Assembly: GCA_963920705.1 (NCBI GenBank) | Contig: OY987225.1 | Location: 13,286,829-13,350,828 of the forward strand | Reading direction: 5' to 3' | From: Odiellus spinosus | Lineage: Eukaryota > Arthropoda > Arachnida > Opiliones > Phalangiidae | Length of the DNA stretch: 64,000 bases | Shown: positions 23,597 through 35,865 of the stretch, piece after piece | Position numbering within the stretch: the first letter of the stretch is position 1 | Layout: every line of letters starts with the position of its first letter | The notes under the pieces: generated by a model | Told to the model about the DNA's origin: nothing | The model's input: only the letters and a program-made list of their open reading frames with translations | Database searches by the model: none | Translations under genes and position numbers: made by a program

Positions 23597-24914
23597 CTAA
23601 AGTCGAGGAATTGTAATAAAACAATAACCATGGATTAGGTTTGTTCGTTTGCAACCTAGATTAATAATTAAAATATGGGAATTTTTATTCCATTTAAATT
23701 CCTTGTATAAGCATTCATAGGCTAAAATGAACGAATTGCCTCGACTAAAGTCGAGGAGTTGTAATAAAACATTATCCATTTATTAGGTTTGTTCGTTTGC
23801 AACCTAGATTAAAAATTAAAATATGGGGAATTTTTATTCCCTTTAAATTCCTTGTTTAAGCATTCATAAGCTAACATGAACGAATGAGGAGTTGTAATAA
23901 AACATTATCCATGGATTAGGTTTGTTCGTTTACAACCTAGATTAAAAATTAAAATATGGGGAATTTTTATTCCCTTTAAATTCCTTGTTTAAGCATTCAT
24001 AAGCTAACATGAACGAATGAGGAGTTGTAATAAAACATTATCCATGGATTAGGTTTGTTCGTTTGCAACCTAGATTAAAAATTAAAATATGGGGATTTTT
24101 TATTCCCTTTAAATTCCTTGTATAAGCATTCATAAGCTAACATGAACGAATTGCCTCGACTAAAGTCGAGGAGTTGTAATAAAACATTATCCATGGATTA
24201 GGTTTGTTCGTTTGTAACCTAGATTAAAAATTAAAATATGGGTAATTTTTATTCCCTTTAAATTCCTTGTATAAGCATTCATAAGCTAACATGAACGAAT
24301 GAGGAGTTGTAATAAAACATTATCCTTGGATTAGGTTTGTTCGTTTGCAACCTAGATTAAAAATTAAAATATGGGTAATTTTTATTCCCTTTAAATTCCT
24401 TGCATAAGCATTCATAAGGTAACATGAACGAATTGCCTCGACTAAAGTCGAGGAGTTGTAATAAAACATTATCCATGGATTAGGTTTGTTCGTTTACAAC
24501 CTAGATCAAAAATTAAAATATGGGGATTTTTTATTCCCTTTAAATTCCTTGTATAAGCATTCATAAGCTAACATGAACGAATTGCCTCGACTAAAGTCGA
24601 GGAGTTGTAATAAAACATTATCCATTTATTAGGTTTGTTCGTTTGTAACCTAGATTAAAAATTAAAATATGGGATTTTTTATTCCCTTTAAATTCCTGTA
24701 TAAGCATTCATAAGCTAACATGAACGAATTGCCTCAACTAAAGTCGAGGAGTTGTAATAAAACATTATCCATGGATTAGGTTTGTTCGTTTGCAACTTAG
24801 ATTAAAATATGGGGATTTTTTTATTCCCTTTAAATTCTTTGTATAAGCATTCATAAGGTAACATGAACGAATTGCCTCGACTAAAGTCGAGGAGTTATAA
24901 TAAAACATTATCCA

Positions 24915-25220
24915 TAGAAACATTATCCAATTATGGTATGAGATCAGATCATAGAACTCTGATTCTATGCCTAAAGCCAAAGCTAAATTAAGGAAATTTT
25001 TCTATCGAACGAAAAGTTTCATTTTGTTTGACACGTAACCCCTGAAAAATAATTAAGCGAAATTTAATGTTAAGCGTCAATGGGAGAAAATCGTCTGTTA
25101 TGTTTTTTTCTTAAATATTTCCGAGTGAATAAATCAGTTGTTTTGAAATTTGAAACTCTAAATCTAATTATATTTAAATTTCATGTTTTAAGAGAGAATT
25201 TCATTGTATTAAAATTTAAT
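24915..25220. other. unique island B, ~306 bp
   Basis: Longer sibling of island A, 3557 bp downstream (caattatgg at 21371 and 24928). It carries 35 extra bases near the right end, including tttaagagagaatttc. It has the same 21-nt flanking repeat (24894-24914 and 25221-25241) and the same 7-bp stem. A plus-strand frame of 83 codons from 25080 starts in the island but ends in satellite, has no recognisable domain and is not kept intact in island A. I do not call it a gene. Confidence 0.78.
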
Positions 25221-26144
25221 GTTGTAATAAAACATTATCCATGGATTAGGTTTGTTCATTTGCAACGTAGATTAATAATTAAAATATGGGAATTTTTATT
25301 CCCTTTAAATTCCTTGTATACGCATTCATAAGCTAACTTGAACGAATTGCCTCGACTAAAGTCGAGGAATTGTAATAAAACAATAACCATGGATTAGGTT
25401 TGTTCGTTTGCAACCTAGATTAAAAACTAAAATATGGGGATTTTTTATTCCCTTTAAATTCCTTGTATAAGCATTCATAAGCTAACATGAACGAATTGCC
25501 TCGACTAAAGTCGAGGAGTAATAAAACATTATCCATGGATTAGGTTTGTTCGTTTGCAACCTAGATTAAAAACTAAAATATTGGGATTTTTTATTCCCTT
25601 TAAATTCTTTATATAAGCATTCATAAGCTAACATGAACGAATTGCCTCGACTAAAGTCGAGGAGTTGTAATAAAACATTATCCATGGATTAGGTTTGTTC
25701 GTTTGCAACCTAGATTAAAAATTAAAATATTGGGAATTTTTATTCCCTTTAAATTCTTTGTATAAGCATTCATAAGGTAACATGAACGAATTGCCTCAAC
25801 TAAAGTCGAGGAGTTGTAATAAAACATTATCCATGGATTAGGTTTGTTCGTTTGCAACTTAGATTAAAATATGGGGATTTTTTTATTTCCTTTAAATTCC
25901 TTGTATAAGCATTCATAAGGTAACATGAACGAATTGCCTCGACTAAAGTCGAGGAGTTGTAATAAAACATTATCCATGGATTAGGTTTGTTCGTTTGCAA
26001 CCTAGATAAAAACTAAAATATGGGGATTTTTTATTCCCTTTAAATTCTTTATATAAGCATTCATAAGCTAACATGAACGAATGAGTTGTTATAAAACATT
26101 ACCCATGTATTAGGTTTGTTCGTTTGCAACCTAGATCAAAAATT

Positions 26145-26220
26145 AAAATATGGGGATTTTTTATTCCCTTTAAATTCCTTGTATGGGGATTTTTTATTCC
26201 CTTTAAATTCCTTGTATAAG
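26145..26220 (+). repeat. monomer with internal 33-bp tandem duplication
   Basis: The segment from the G run through tattccctttaaattccttg is present twice within one monomer (gtatgggg at 26181). The same structure occurs at 26810 and 27289, with spacings of 629 and 479 bp. It is a replication-slippage or short crossover product that was then spread as part of local repeat units. Confidence 0.88.
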
Positions 26221-28676
26221 GATTCATAAGCTAACATGAACGAATTGCCTCGACTAAAGTCGAGGAGTTGTAATAAAACATTATCCATGGATTAGGTTTG
26301 TTCGTTTGTAACCTAGATTAAAAATTAAAATATGGGGATTTTTTATTCCCTTTAAATTCCTTGTATAAGCATTCATAAGCTAACATGAACGAATTGCCTC
26401 GACTAAAGTCGAGGAATTGTAATAAAACAATAACCATGGATTAGGTTTGTTCGTTTGCAACCTAGATTAAAAATTAAAATATGGGGATTTTTTACTCCCT
26501 TTAAATTCCTTGTATAAGCATTCATAAGCTAACATGAACGAATTGCCTCGACTAAAGTCGAGGAGTTGTAATAAAACATTATCCATGGATTAGGTTTGTT
26601 CGTTTGCAACCTAGATTAAAAATTAAAATATGGGAATTTTTTATTCCCTTTGAATTCCTTGTATAAGCATTCATAAGCTAACATGAACGAATAGCCTCGA
26701 CTAAAGTCGAGGAGTTGTTATAAAACATTACCCATGTATTAGGTTTGTTCGTTTGCAACCTAGATTAATAATTAAAATATGGGGATTTTTTATTCCCTTT
26801 AAATTCCTTGTATGGGGATTTTTTATTCCCTTTAAATTCCTTGTATAAGGATTCATAAGCTTACATGAACGAATTGCCTCGACTAAAGTCGAGGAGTTGT
26901 AATAAAACATTATCCATGGATTAGGTTTGTTCGTTTGTAACCTAGATTAAAAATTAAAATATGGGGATTTTTTATTCCCTTTAAATTCCTTGTATAAGCA
27001 TTCATAAGCTAACATGAACGAATTGCCTCGACTAAAGTCGAGGAATTGTAATAAAACAATAACCATGGATTAGGTTTGTTCGTTTGCAACCTAGATTAAA
27101 AATTAAAATATGGGAATTTTTTATTCCCTTTGAATTCCTTGTATAAGCATTCATAAGCTAACATGAACGAATAGCCTCGACTAAAGTCGAGGAGTTGTAA
27201 TAAAACATTATCCATGGATTAGGTTTGTTCGTTTGCAACCTAGATCAAAAATTAAAATATGGGGATTTTTATTCCCTTTAAATTCCTTGTATGGGGATTT
27301 TTTATTCCCTTTAAATTCCTTGTATAAGCATTCATAAGCTAACATGAACGAATTGCCTCGACTAAAGTCGAGGAGTTGTAATAAAACATTATCCATGGAT
27401 GTTTGTTCGTTTACAACCTAGATTAAAAATTAAAATATGGGGATTTTTTATTCCCTTTAAATTCCTTGTATAAGGATTCATAAGCTAACATGAACGAATT
27501 GCCTCGACTAAAGTTGTTATAAAACATTACCCATGGATTAGGTTTGTTCGTTTGCAACCTAGATTAAAAATTAAAATATGGGGAATTTTTATTCCATTTA
27601 AATTCCTTGTATAAGCATTCATAAGGTAACGTGAACGAATTGCCTCGACTAAAGTCGAGGAGTTGTAATAAAAATTTATCCATGGATTAGGTTTGTTCCT
27701 TTGCAACCTAGATTAATAATTAAAATATGGGAATTTTTATTCCCTTTAAATTCCTTGTATAAGCATTCATAGGCTAACATGAACGAATTGCCTCGACTAA
27801 AGTCGAGGAGATGTAATAAAACAATATGAATGGATTAGGTTTGTTCGTTTGCAACCTAAATTAAAAATTAAAATATGGGGATTTTTTATTCCCTTTAAAT
27901 TCCTTGTATAAGGATTCATAAGCTAACATGAACGAATTGCCTCGACTAAAGTCGAGGAGTTGTAATAAAACATTATCCATGGATTAGGTTTGTTCGTTTG
28001 CAACCTAGATTAATAATTAAAATATGGGAATTTTTATTCCCTTTAAATTCCTTGTATAAGCATTCATAGGCTAACATGAACGAATTGCCTCGACTAAAAT
28101 CGAGGAGTTGTAATAAAACATTATCCATGGAATAGGTTTGTTCGTTTGTAACCTAGATTAAAAATTAAAATATGGGGATTTTTTATTCCCTTTAAATTCC
28201 TTGTATAAGCATTCATAAGCTAACATGAACGAATTGCCTCGACTAAAGTCGAGGAATTGTAATAAAACAATAACCATGGATTAGGTTTGTTCGTTTGCAA
28301 CCTAGATTAAAAATTAAAATATGGTGATTTTTTACTCCCTTTAAATTCCTTGTATAAGGATTCATAAGCTAACATGAACGAATTGCCTCGACTAAAGTCG
28401 AGGAGTTGTAATAAAACATTATCCATGGATTAGGTTTGTTCGTTTGCAACCTAGATTAATAATTAAAATATGGGAATTTTTATTCCCTTTAAATTCCTTG
28501 TATAAGCATTCATAGGCTAACATGAACGAATTGCCTCGACTAAAATCGAGGAGTTGCAATAAAACATTATCCATGGATTAGGTTTGTTCGTTAATAACCT
28601 AGATTAAAAATTAAAATATGGGGATTTTTTATTCCCTTTAAATTCCTTGTATAAGCATTCATAAGCTAACATGAAC

Positions 28677-28684
28677 GAATTGCC
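28677..28684. other. E2 target-site duplication, left copy
   Basis: GAATTGCC, repeated at 29418-29425. It is the monomer sequence immediately at the left foot of the dyad, and its last two bases are the first bases of the dyad arm. Confidence 0.9.
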
Positions 28685-29417
28685 GGTATGTACCCATTTC
28701 GCCCAAAATATTTCGCCCAAAATGATCTATTCCCATTCCGCCCAAGGCATTTTTTGCCCAAAATTATCTATTCCCATTTCGCCCAATCCTATTTTGCCCA
28801 ATCGCTTTATCATTTGGCCCTAAATTATCTCTTCCCATTTTGCCCAAACTAAAAATTCCTTTTCTCAATTCGCCCAATCCCAATTTGCCCAATCGTTTTA
28901 TCAGTTAGCCTAGAATTATCTATTCCCATTTCGCCCAACCCAAAAATTTCTCTTCCCTTTTCGCCTAAAACGATTAAAGCTTAAACCTTTTAAAATTTAA
29001 AGTCTTAGTAGGCCAAAAAAGTGACTTTTATTTAATTTAATTTAGGTTAGGTTAGGTTAGGTAAGGTTAGGTTAGGTTAGGTTAGGTTAGGTTGGGGGGA
29101 AAAAGTGGAAAAATGTGACTTGGGCAAAATGAGATTGGTCCAAATCAAAATTGGGCGAAACGAGATTGGGCGAGAAGACATTAGGCCAAATGAGAATTGG
29201 GCCAAATGGGAATTGGGCCAACGGGAATTGGGCGAAAAGAAATTGGGCGAAAAGAAATTGGGCCAAATGGGGTTGGGCGAATTGGGATTTGGGCGAAAAG
29301 AAATTGGGCGAAATGGGAATTGGGCGAAATGAAATTGAGCGAAAAGAAACTGGGCGAAATGGGAATTGGGCGAAATGAAATTGGGCGAAAATAAATTGGG
29401 CGAAATGGGGGTAGACC
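28685..29417. mobile_element. Element E2, foldback-like insertion with 8-bp target duplication
   Basis: A 733-bp insertion. The terminal inverted repeats are GGTATGTACCCATTTCGCCC (28685-28704) and the reverse complement of 29398-29417, with 4 mismatches in 20. The left arm (to about 28970) is built of ttcgcccaa-type words. The right arm (from about 29106) is built of a degenerate 16-bp unit, ttgggcgaaatgggaa. An AT-rich spacer and a TTAGG tract lie between them. An 8-bp duplication flanks it, and the paralogous higher-order copy has the uninterrupted site at 30737-30744. It encodes nothing credible: overlapping frames on both strands only translate the short repeats. Eight-base duplications occur in hAT, P and Merlin families; which applies here is not settled. 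Confidence 0.87.
29041..29093 (+). repeat. TTAGG microsatellite inside E2
   Basis: About ten pentamer units of TTAGG, with one gtaagg variant, run into a short G run and the start of the right arm. In reverse orientation it sits next to an arm as CCTAA, exactly as in E1. It is the insect-type telomere word but clearly interstitial. Confidence 0.93.
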
Positions 29418-30340
29418 GAATTGCCTCGACTAAAGTCGAGGAATTGTAATAAAACAATAACCATGGATTAGGTTTGTTCGTTTGCAACATAGATTAAAAA
29501 TTAAAGTATGGGGATTTTTTATTCCCTTTAAATTCCTTGTATAAGGATTCATAAGCTAACAAGAACGAATTGCCTCGACTAAAGTCGAGGAGTTGTAATA
29601 AAACATTATCCATGGATTAGGTTTGTTCGTTTGCAACCTAGATTAAAAATTAAAATATGGGGATTTTTTATTCCCTTTAAATTCCTTGTATAAGCATTCA
29701 TAAGCTAACATGAACGAATTGCCTCGACTAAAGTCGAGGAGTTGTAATAAAACATTATCCATGAATTAGGTTTGTTCGTTTGCAACCTAGATAAAAACTA
29801 AAATATGGGGATTTTTTATTCCCTTTAAATTCTTTATATAAGCATTCATAAGCTAACATGAGCGAATGAGGAGTTGTTATAAAACATTACCCATGGATTA
29901 GGTTTGTTCGTTTGCAACCTAGATTAAAAATTAAAATATGGGGAATTTTTATTCCATTTAAATTCCTTGTATAAGCATTCATAAGGTAACGTGAACGAAT
30001 TGCCTCGACTAAAGTCGAGGAGTTGTAATAAAAATTTATCCATGGATTAGGTTTGTTCGTTTGCAACCTAGATTAATAATTAAAATATGGGAATTTTTAT
30101 TCCCTTTAAATTCCTTGTATAAGCATTCATAGGCTAACATGAACGAATTGCCTCGACTAAAGTCGAGGAGTTGTAATAAAACAATATGAATGGATTAGGT
30201 TTGTTCGTTTGCAACCTAGATTAAAAATTAAAATATGGGGATTTTTTATTCCCTTTAAATTCCTTGTATAAGCATTCATAAGCTAACATGAACGAATTGC
30301 CTCGACTAAAGTCGAGGAGTTGTAATAAAACATTATCCAT

Positions 30341-31509
30341 GGATGTTTGTTCGTTTACAACCTAGATTAAAAATTAAAATATGGGGATTTTTTATTCCCT
30401 TTAAATTCCTTGTATAAGGATTCATAAGCTAACATGAACGAATTGCCTCGACTAAAGTCGAGGAGTTGTAATAAAACATTATCCATGGATTAGGTTTGTT
30501 CGTTTGCAACCTAGATTAATAATTAAAATATGGGAATTTTTATTCCCTTTAAATTCCTTGTATAAGCATTCATAGGCTAACATGAACGAATTGCCTCGAC
30601 TAAAATCGAGGAGTTGCAATAAAACATTATCCATGGATTAGGTTTGTTCGTTAATAACCTAGATTAAAAATTAAAATATGGGGATTTTTTATTCCCTTTA
30701 AATTCCTTGTATAAGCATTCATAAGCTAACATGAACGAATTGCCTCGACTAAAGTCGAGGAATTGTAATAAAACAATAACCATGGATTAGGTTTGTTCGT
30801 TTGCAACATAGATTAAAAATTAAAGTATGGGGATTTTTTATTCCCTTTAAATTCCTTGTATAAGCATTCATAAGCTAACATGAACGAATTGCCTCGACTA
30901 AAGTCGAGGAGTTGTAATAAAACATTATCCATGGATTAGGTTTGTTCGTTTGCAACCTAGATAAAAACTAAAATATGGGGATTTTTTATTCCCTTACATT
31001 CTTTATATAAGCATTCATAAGCTAACATGAGCGAATGAGGAGTTGTTATAAAACATTACCCATGGATTAGGTTTGTTCGTTTGCAACCTAGATTAAAAAT
31101 TAAAATATGGGGAATTTTTATTCCATTTAAATTCCTTGTATAAGCATTCATAAGGTAACGTGAACGAATTGCCTCGACTAAAGTCGAGGAGTTGTAATAA
31201 AAATTTATCCATGGATTAGGTTTGTTCGTTTGCAACCTAGATTAATAATTAAAATATGGGAATTTTTATTCCCTTTAAATTCCTTGTATAAGCATTCATA
31301 GGCTAACATGAACGAATTGCCTCGACTAAAGTCGAGGAGTTTTAATAAAACAATATGAATGGATTAGGTTTGTTCGTTTGCAACCTAGATTAAAAATTAA
31401 AATATGGGGATTTTTTATTCCCTTTAAATTCCTTGTATAAGCATTCATAAGCTAACATGAACGAATTGCCTCGACTAAAGTCGAGGAGTTGTAATAAAAC
31501 ATTATCCAT
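30341..31509 (+). repeat. 1169-bp higher-order unit
   Basis: ggatgtttgttcg, a 5-bp loss in the usual ggattaggtttgttcg, occurs at 30341 and 31510. Matching neighbours include gtaacgtgaacg and aacaatatgaatgg monomers. The next copy of the marker is at 32556, 1046 bp on. Confidence 0.82.
30737..30744. other. paralogous empty site for E2
   Basis: Flanks match on both sides. The left part aligns with 28561-28684 at offset 2060 (gagttgcaat, then ttaataacct). The right part aligns with 29418 onward at offset 1319 (aacaataaccatgg, tttgcaacatag, ttaaagtatgg). The difference, 741 bp, equals E2 (733) plus one 8-bp target duplication. Confidence 0.92.
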
Positions 31510-32120
31510 GGATGTTTGTTCGTTTACAACCTAGATTAAAAATTAAAATATGGGGATTTTTTATTCCCTTTAAATTCCTTGTATAAGGATTCATAAGCTA
31601 ACATGAACGAATTGCCTCGACTAAAGTCGAGGAGTTGTAATAAAACATTATCCATGGATTAGGTTTGTTCGTTTGCATCCTAGATTAATAATTAAAATAT
31701 GGGAATTTTTATTCCCTTTAAATTCCTTGTATAAGCATTCATAGGCTAACATGAACGAATTGCCTCGACTAAAATCGAGGAGTTGTAATAAAACATTATC
31801 CATGGATTAGGTTTGTTCGTTTGTAACCTAGATTAAAAATTAAAATATGGGGATTTTTTATTCCCTTTAAATTCCTTGTATAAGCATTCATAAGCTAACA
31901 TGAACGAATTGCCTCGACTAAAGTCGAGGAATTGTAATAAAACAATAACCATGGATTAGGTTTGTTCGTTTGCAACCTAGATTAAAAATTAAAATATGGG
32001 GATTTTTTACTCCCTTTAAATTCCTTGTATAAGCATTCATAAGCTAACATGAACGAATTGCCTCGACTAAAGTCGAGGAGTTGTAATAAAACATTATCCA
32101 TGGATTAGGTTTGTTCGTTT

Positions 32121-33166
32121 GCCATGGATTAGGTTTGTTCGTTTGCAATCTAGATTAAAAATTAAAATATGGGAATTTTTTATTCCCTTTGAATTCCTTG
32201 TATAAGCATTCATAAGCTAACATGAACGAATTGCCTCGACTAAAGTCGAGGAGTTGTAATAAAACATTATCCATGGATTAGGTTTGTTCGTTTGCAACCT
32301 AGATAAAAACTAAAATATGGGGATTTTTTATTCCCTTTAAATTCTTTATATAAGCATTCATAAGCTAACATGAACGAATGAGGAGTTGTTATAAAACATT
32401 ATCCATGGATTAGGTTTGTTCGTTTGCAACCTAGATTAAAAATTAAAATATGGGGATTTTTTATTCCCTTTAAATTCCTTGTATAAGCATTCATAAGCTA
32501 ACATGAACGAATTGCCTCGACTAAAGTCGAGGAGTTGTAATAAAACATTATCCATGGATGTTTGTTCGTTTACAACCTAGATTAAAAATTAAAATATGGG
32601 GATTTTTTATTCCCTTTAAATTCCTTGTATAAGGATTCATAAGCTAACATGAACGAATTGCCTCGACTAAAGTCGAGGAGTTGTAATAAAACATTATCCA
32701 TGGATTAGGTTTGTTCGTTTGCATCCTAGATTAATAATTAAAATATGGGAATTTTTATTCCCTTTAAATTCCTTGTATAAGCATTCATAGGCTAACATGA
32801 ACGAATTGCCTCGACTAAAATCGAGGAGTTGTAATAAAACATTATCCATGGATTAGGTTTGTTCGTTTGTAACCTAGATTAAAAATTAAAATATGGGGAT
32901 TTTTTATTCCCTTTAAATTCCTTGTATAAGCATTCATAAGCTAACATGAACGAATTGCCTCGACTAAAGTCGAGGAATTGTAATAAAACAATAACCATGG
33001 ATTAGGTTTGTTCGTTTGCAACCTAGATTAAAAATTAAAATATGGGGATTTTTTACTCCCTTTAAATTCCTTGTATAAGCATTCATAAGCTAACATGAAC
33101 GAATTGCCTCGACTAAAGTCGAGGAGTTGTAATAAAACATTATCCATGGATTAGGTTTGTTCGTTT
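32121..33166 (+). repeat. 1046-bp higher-order unit with a marker mini-duplication
   Basis: gccatggattaggtttgttc, a short internal repeat of the ccatgg-to-tttgc segment, occurs only at 32121 and 33167. It marks a 1046-bp tandem duplication covering about 31510-33600. Confidence 0.9.
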
Positions 33167-33970
33167 GCCATGGATTAGGTTTGTTCGTTTGCAATCTAGA
33201 TTAAAAATTAAAATATGGGAATTTTTTATTCCCTTTGAATTCCTTGTATAAGCATTCATAAGCTAACATGAACGAATTGCCTCGACTAAAGTCGAGGAGT
33301 TGTAATAAAACATTATCCATGGATTAGGTTTGTTCGTTTGCAACCTAGATAAAAACTAAAATATGGGGATTTTTTATTCCCTTTAAATTCTTTATATAAG
33401 CATTCATAAGCTAACATGAACGAATGAGGAGTTGTTATAAAACATTATCCATGGATTAGGTTTGTTCGTTTGCAACCTAGATTAAAAATTAAAATATGGG
33501 GAATTTTTATTCCATTTAAATTCCTTGTATAAGCATTCATAAGGTAACATGAACGAATTGCCTCGACTAAAGTCGAGGAGTTGTAATAAAACATTATCCA
33601 TGGATTAGGTTTGTTCGTTTGCAACCTAGATTAATAATTAAAATATGGGAATTTTTATTCCCTTTAAATTCCTTGTATAAGCATTCATAGGCTAACATGA
33701 ACGAATTGCCTCGACTAAAGTCGAGGAGTTGTAATAAAACAATATGAATGGATTAGGTTTGTTCGTTTGCAACCTAGATTAAAAATTAAAATATGGGGAT
33801 TTTTTTACTCCCTTTAAATTCCTTGTATAAGCATTCATAAGCTAACATGAACGAATTGCCTCGACTAAAGTCGAGGAGTTGTAATAAAACATTATCCATG
33901 GATTAGGTTTGTTCGTTTGCAACCTAGATTAAAAATTAAAATATGGGGATTTTTTATTCCCTTTAAATTC

Positions 33971-35865
33971 CTTTTATAAGCATTCATAAGCTAACATGAA
34001 CGAATTGCCTCGACTAAAGTCGAGGAGTTGTAATAAAACATTATCCATGGATTAGGTTTGTTCGTTTGCAACTTAGATAAAAACTAAAATATGGGGATTT
34101 TTTATTCCCTTTAAATTCTTTATATAAGCATTCATAAGCTAACATGAACGAATGAGGAGTTGTTATAAAACATTATCCATGGATTAGGTTTGTTCGTTTA
34201 CAACCTAGATTAAAAATTAAAATATGGGGAATTTTTATTCCATTTAAATTCCTTGTATAAGCATTCATAAGGTAACGTGAACGAATTGCCTCGACTAAAG
34301 TCGAGGAGTTGTAATAAAAATTTATCCATGGATTAGGTTTGTTCGTTTGCAACCTAGATTAATAATTAAAATATGGGAATTTTTATTCCCTTTAAATTCC
34401 TTGTATAAGCATTCATAGGCTAACATGAACGAATTGCCTCGACTAAAGTCGAGGAGTTTTAATAAAACAATATGAATGGATTAGGTTTGTTCGTTTGCAA
34501 CCTAGATTAAAAATTAAAATATGGGGATTTTTTATTCCCTTTAAATTCCTTGTATAAGCATTCATAAGCTAACATGAACGAATTGCCTCGACTAAAGTCG
34601 AGGAGTTGTAATAAAACATTATCCATGAGTGTTTGTTCGTTTACAACCTAGATTAAAAATTAAAATATGGGGATTTTTTATTCCCTTTAAATTCCTTGTA
34701 TAAGCATTCATAAGCTAACATGAACGAATTGCCTCGACTAAAGTCGAGGAGTTGTAATAAAACATTATCCATGGATGTTTGTTCGTTTACAACCTAGATT
34801 AAAAATTAAAATATGGGGATTTTTTATTCCCTTTAAATTCCTTGTATAAGGATTCATAAGCTAACATGAACGAATTGCCTCGACTAAAGTCGAGGAGTTG
34901 TAATAAAACATTATCCATGGATTAGGTTTGTTCGTTTGCATCCTAGATTAATAATTAAAATATGGGAATTTTTATTCCCTTTAAATTCCTTGTATAAGCA
35001 TTCATAGGCTAACATGAACGAATTGCCTCGACTAAAGTCGAGGAGTTGTAATAAAACATTATCCATGGATTAGGTTTGTTCGTTTGCAATCTAGATTAAA
35101 AATTAAAATATGGGAATTTTTTATTCCCTTTGAATTCCTTGTATAAGCATTCATAAGCTAACATGAACGAATTGCCTCGACTAAAGTCGAGGAGTTGTAA
35201 TAAAACATTATCCATGGATTAGGTTTGTTCGTTTGCAACCTAGATAAAAACTAAAATATGGGGATTTTTTATTCCCTTTAAATTCTTTATATAAGCATTC
35301 ATAAGCTAACATGAACGAATGAGGAGTTGTTATAAAACATTATCCATGGATTAGGTTTGTTCGTTTGCAACCTAGATTAAAAATTAAAATATGGGGAATT
35401 TTTATTCCATTTAAATTCCTTGTATAAGCATTCATAAGGTAACATGAACGAATTGCCTCGACTAAAGTCGAAGAGTTGTAATAAAACATTATCCATGGAT
35501 TAGGTTTGTTCGTTTGCAACCTAGATTAATAATTAAAATATGGGAATTTTTATTCCCTTTAAATTCCTTGTATAAGCATTGATAGGCTAACATGAACGAA
35601 TTGCCTCGACTAAAGTCGAGGAGTTGTAATAAAACAATATGAATGGATTAGGTTTGTTCGTTTGCAACCTAGATTAAAAATTAAAATATGGGGATTTTTT
35701 TACTCCCTTTAAATTCCTTGTATAAGCATTCATAAGCTAACATGAACGAATTGCCTCGACTAAAGTCGAGGAGTTGTAATAAAACATTATCCATGGATTA
35801 GGTTTGTTCGTTTGCAACCTAGATTAAAAATTAAAATATGGGGATTTTTTATTCCCTTTAAATTC
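33971..35865 (+). repeat. 1895-bp higher-order unit
   Basis: ccttttataagc is found at about 33971, 35866, 37914, 39353 and 40809, giving spacings of 1895, 2048, 1439 and 1456 bp. The marker atccatgagtgtttg (34621 and 36516) independently gives 1895. It is a drifting higher-order series across 34-41 kb. Confidence 0.88.

Larger units (their letters stand above)
21629..24914 (+). repeat. 149-bp satellite array, block 4
   Basis: Satellite between the two unique islands. The first monomer carries gttcatttgcaacgtag, shared with the one after island B. The block also holds the 1536-bp higher-order pair and ends with cttagattaaaatatgggg, a shortened A-rich segment also found just before island A. 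There is no gene. Confidence 0.96.
25221..28684 (+). repeat. 149-bp satellite array, block 5
   Basis: Satellite between island B and element E2. It includes three monomers with an internal 33-bp duplication (26181, 26810, 27289), and the first appearances of the aacaatatgaatgg subtype (about 27825) and the gtaacgtgaacg subtype (about 27628), both common further right. There is no gene. Confidence 0.96.

Noticed and set aside
25080-25331. Plus-strand 83-codon frame starting in island B
   Set aside because: It runs out of the island into satellite, is not preserved in island A because of the 35-bp difference, and shows no recognisable domain or upstream signals.
1076-29093. TTAGG/CCTAA tracts as a real telomere
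   Set aside because: They are short, lie in opposite orientations inside two inserted elements and are surrounded by satellite. Interstitial microsatellites only.
29077-29490. Minus-strand frame of 137 codons and overlapping plus-strand frames over the E2 right arm
   Set aside because: Low-complexity peptides in several frames on both strands arise from the 16-bp ttgggcgaaatgggaa repeat. No conserved domain is present, and part of the frame reads into satellite.
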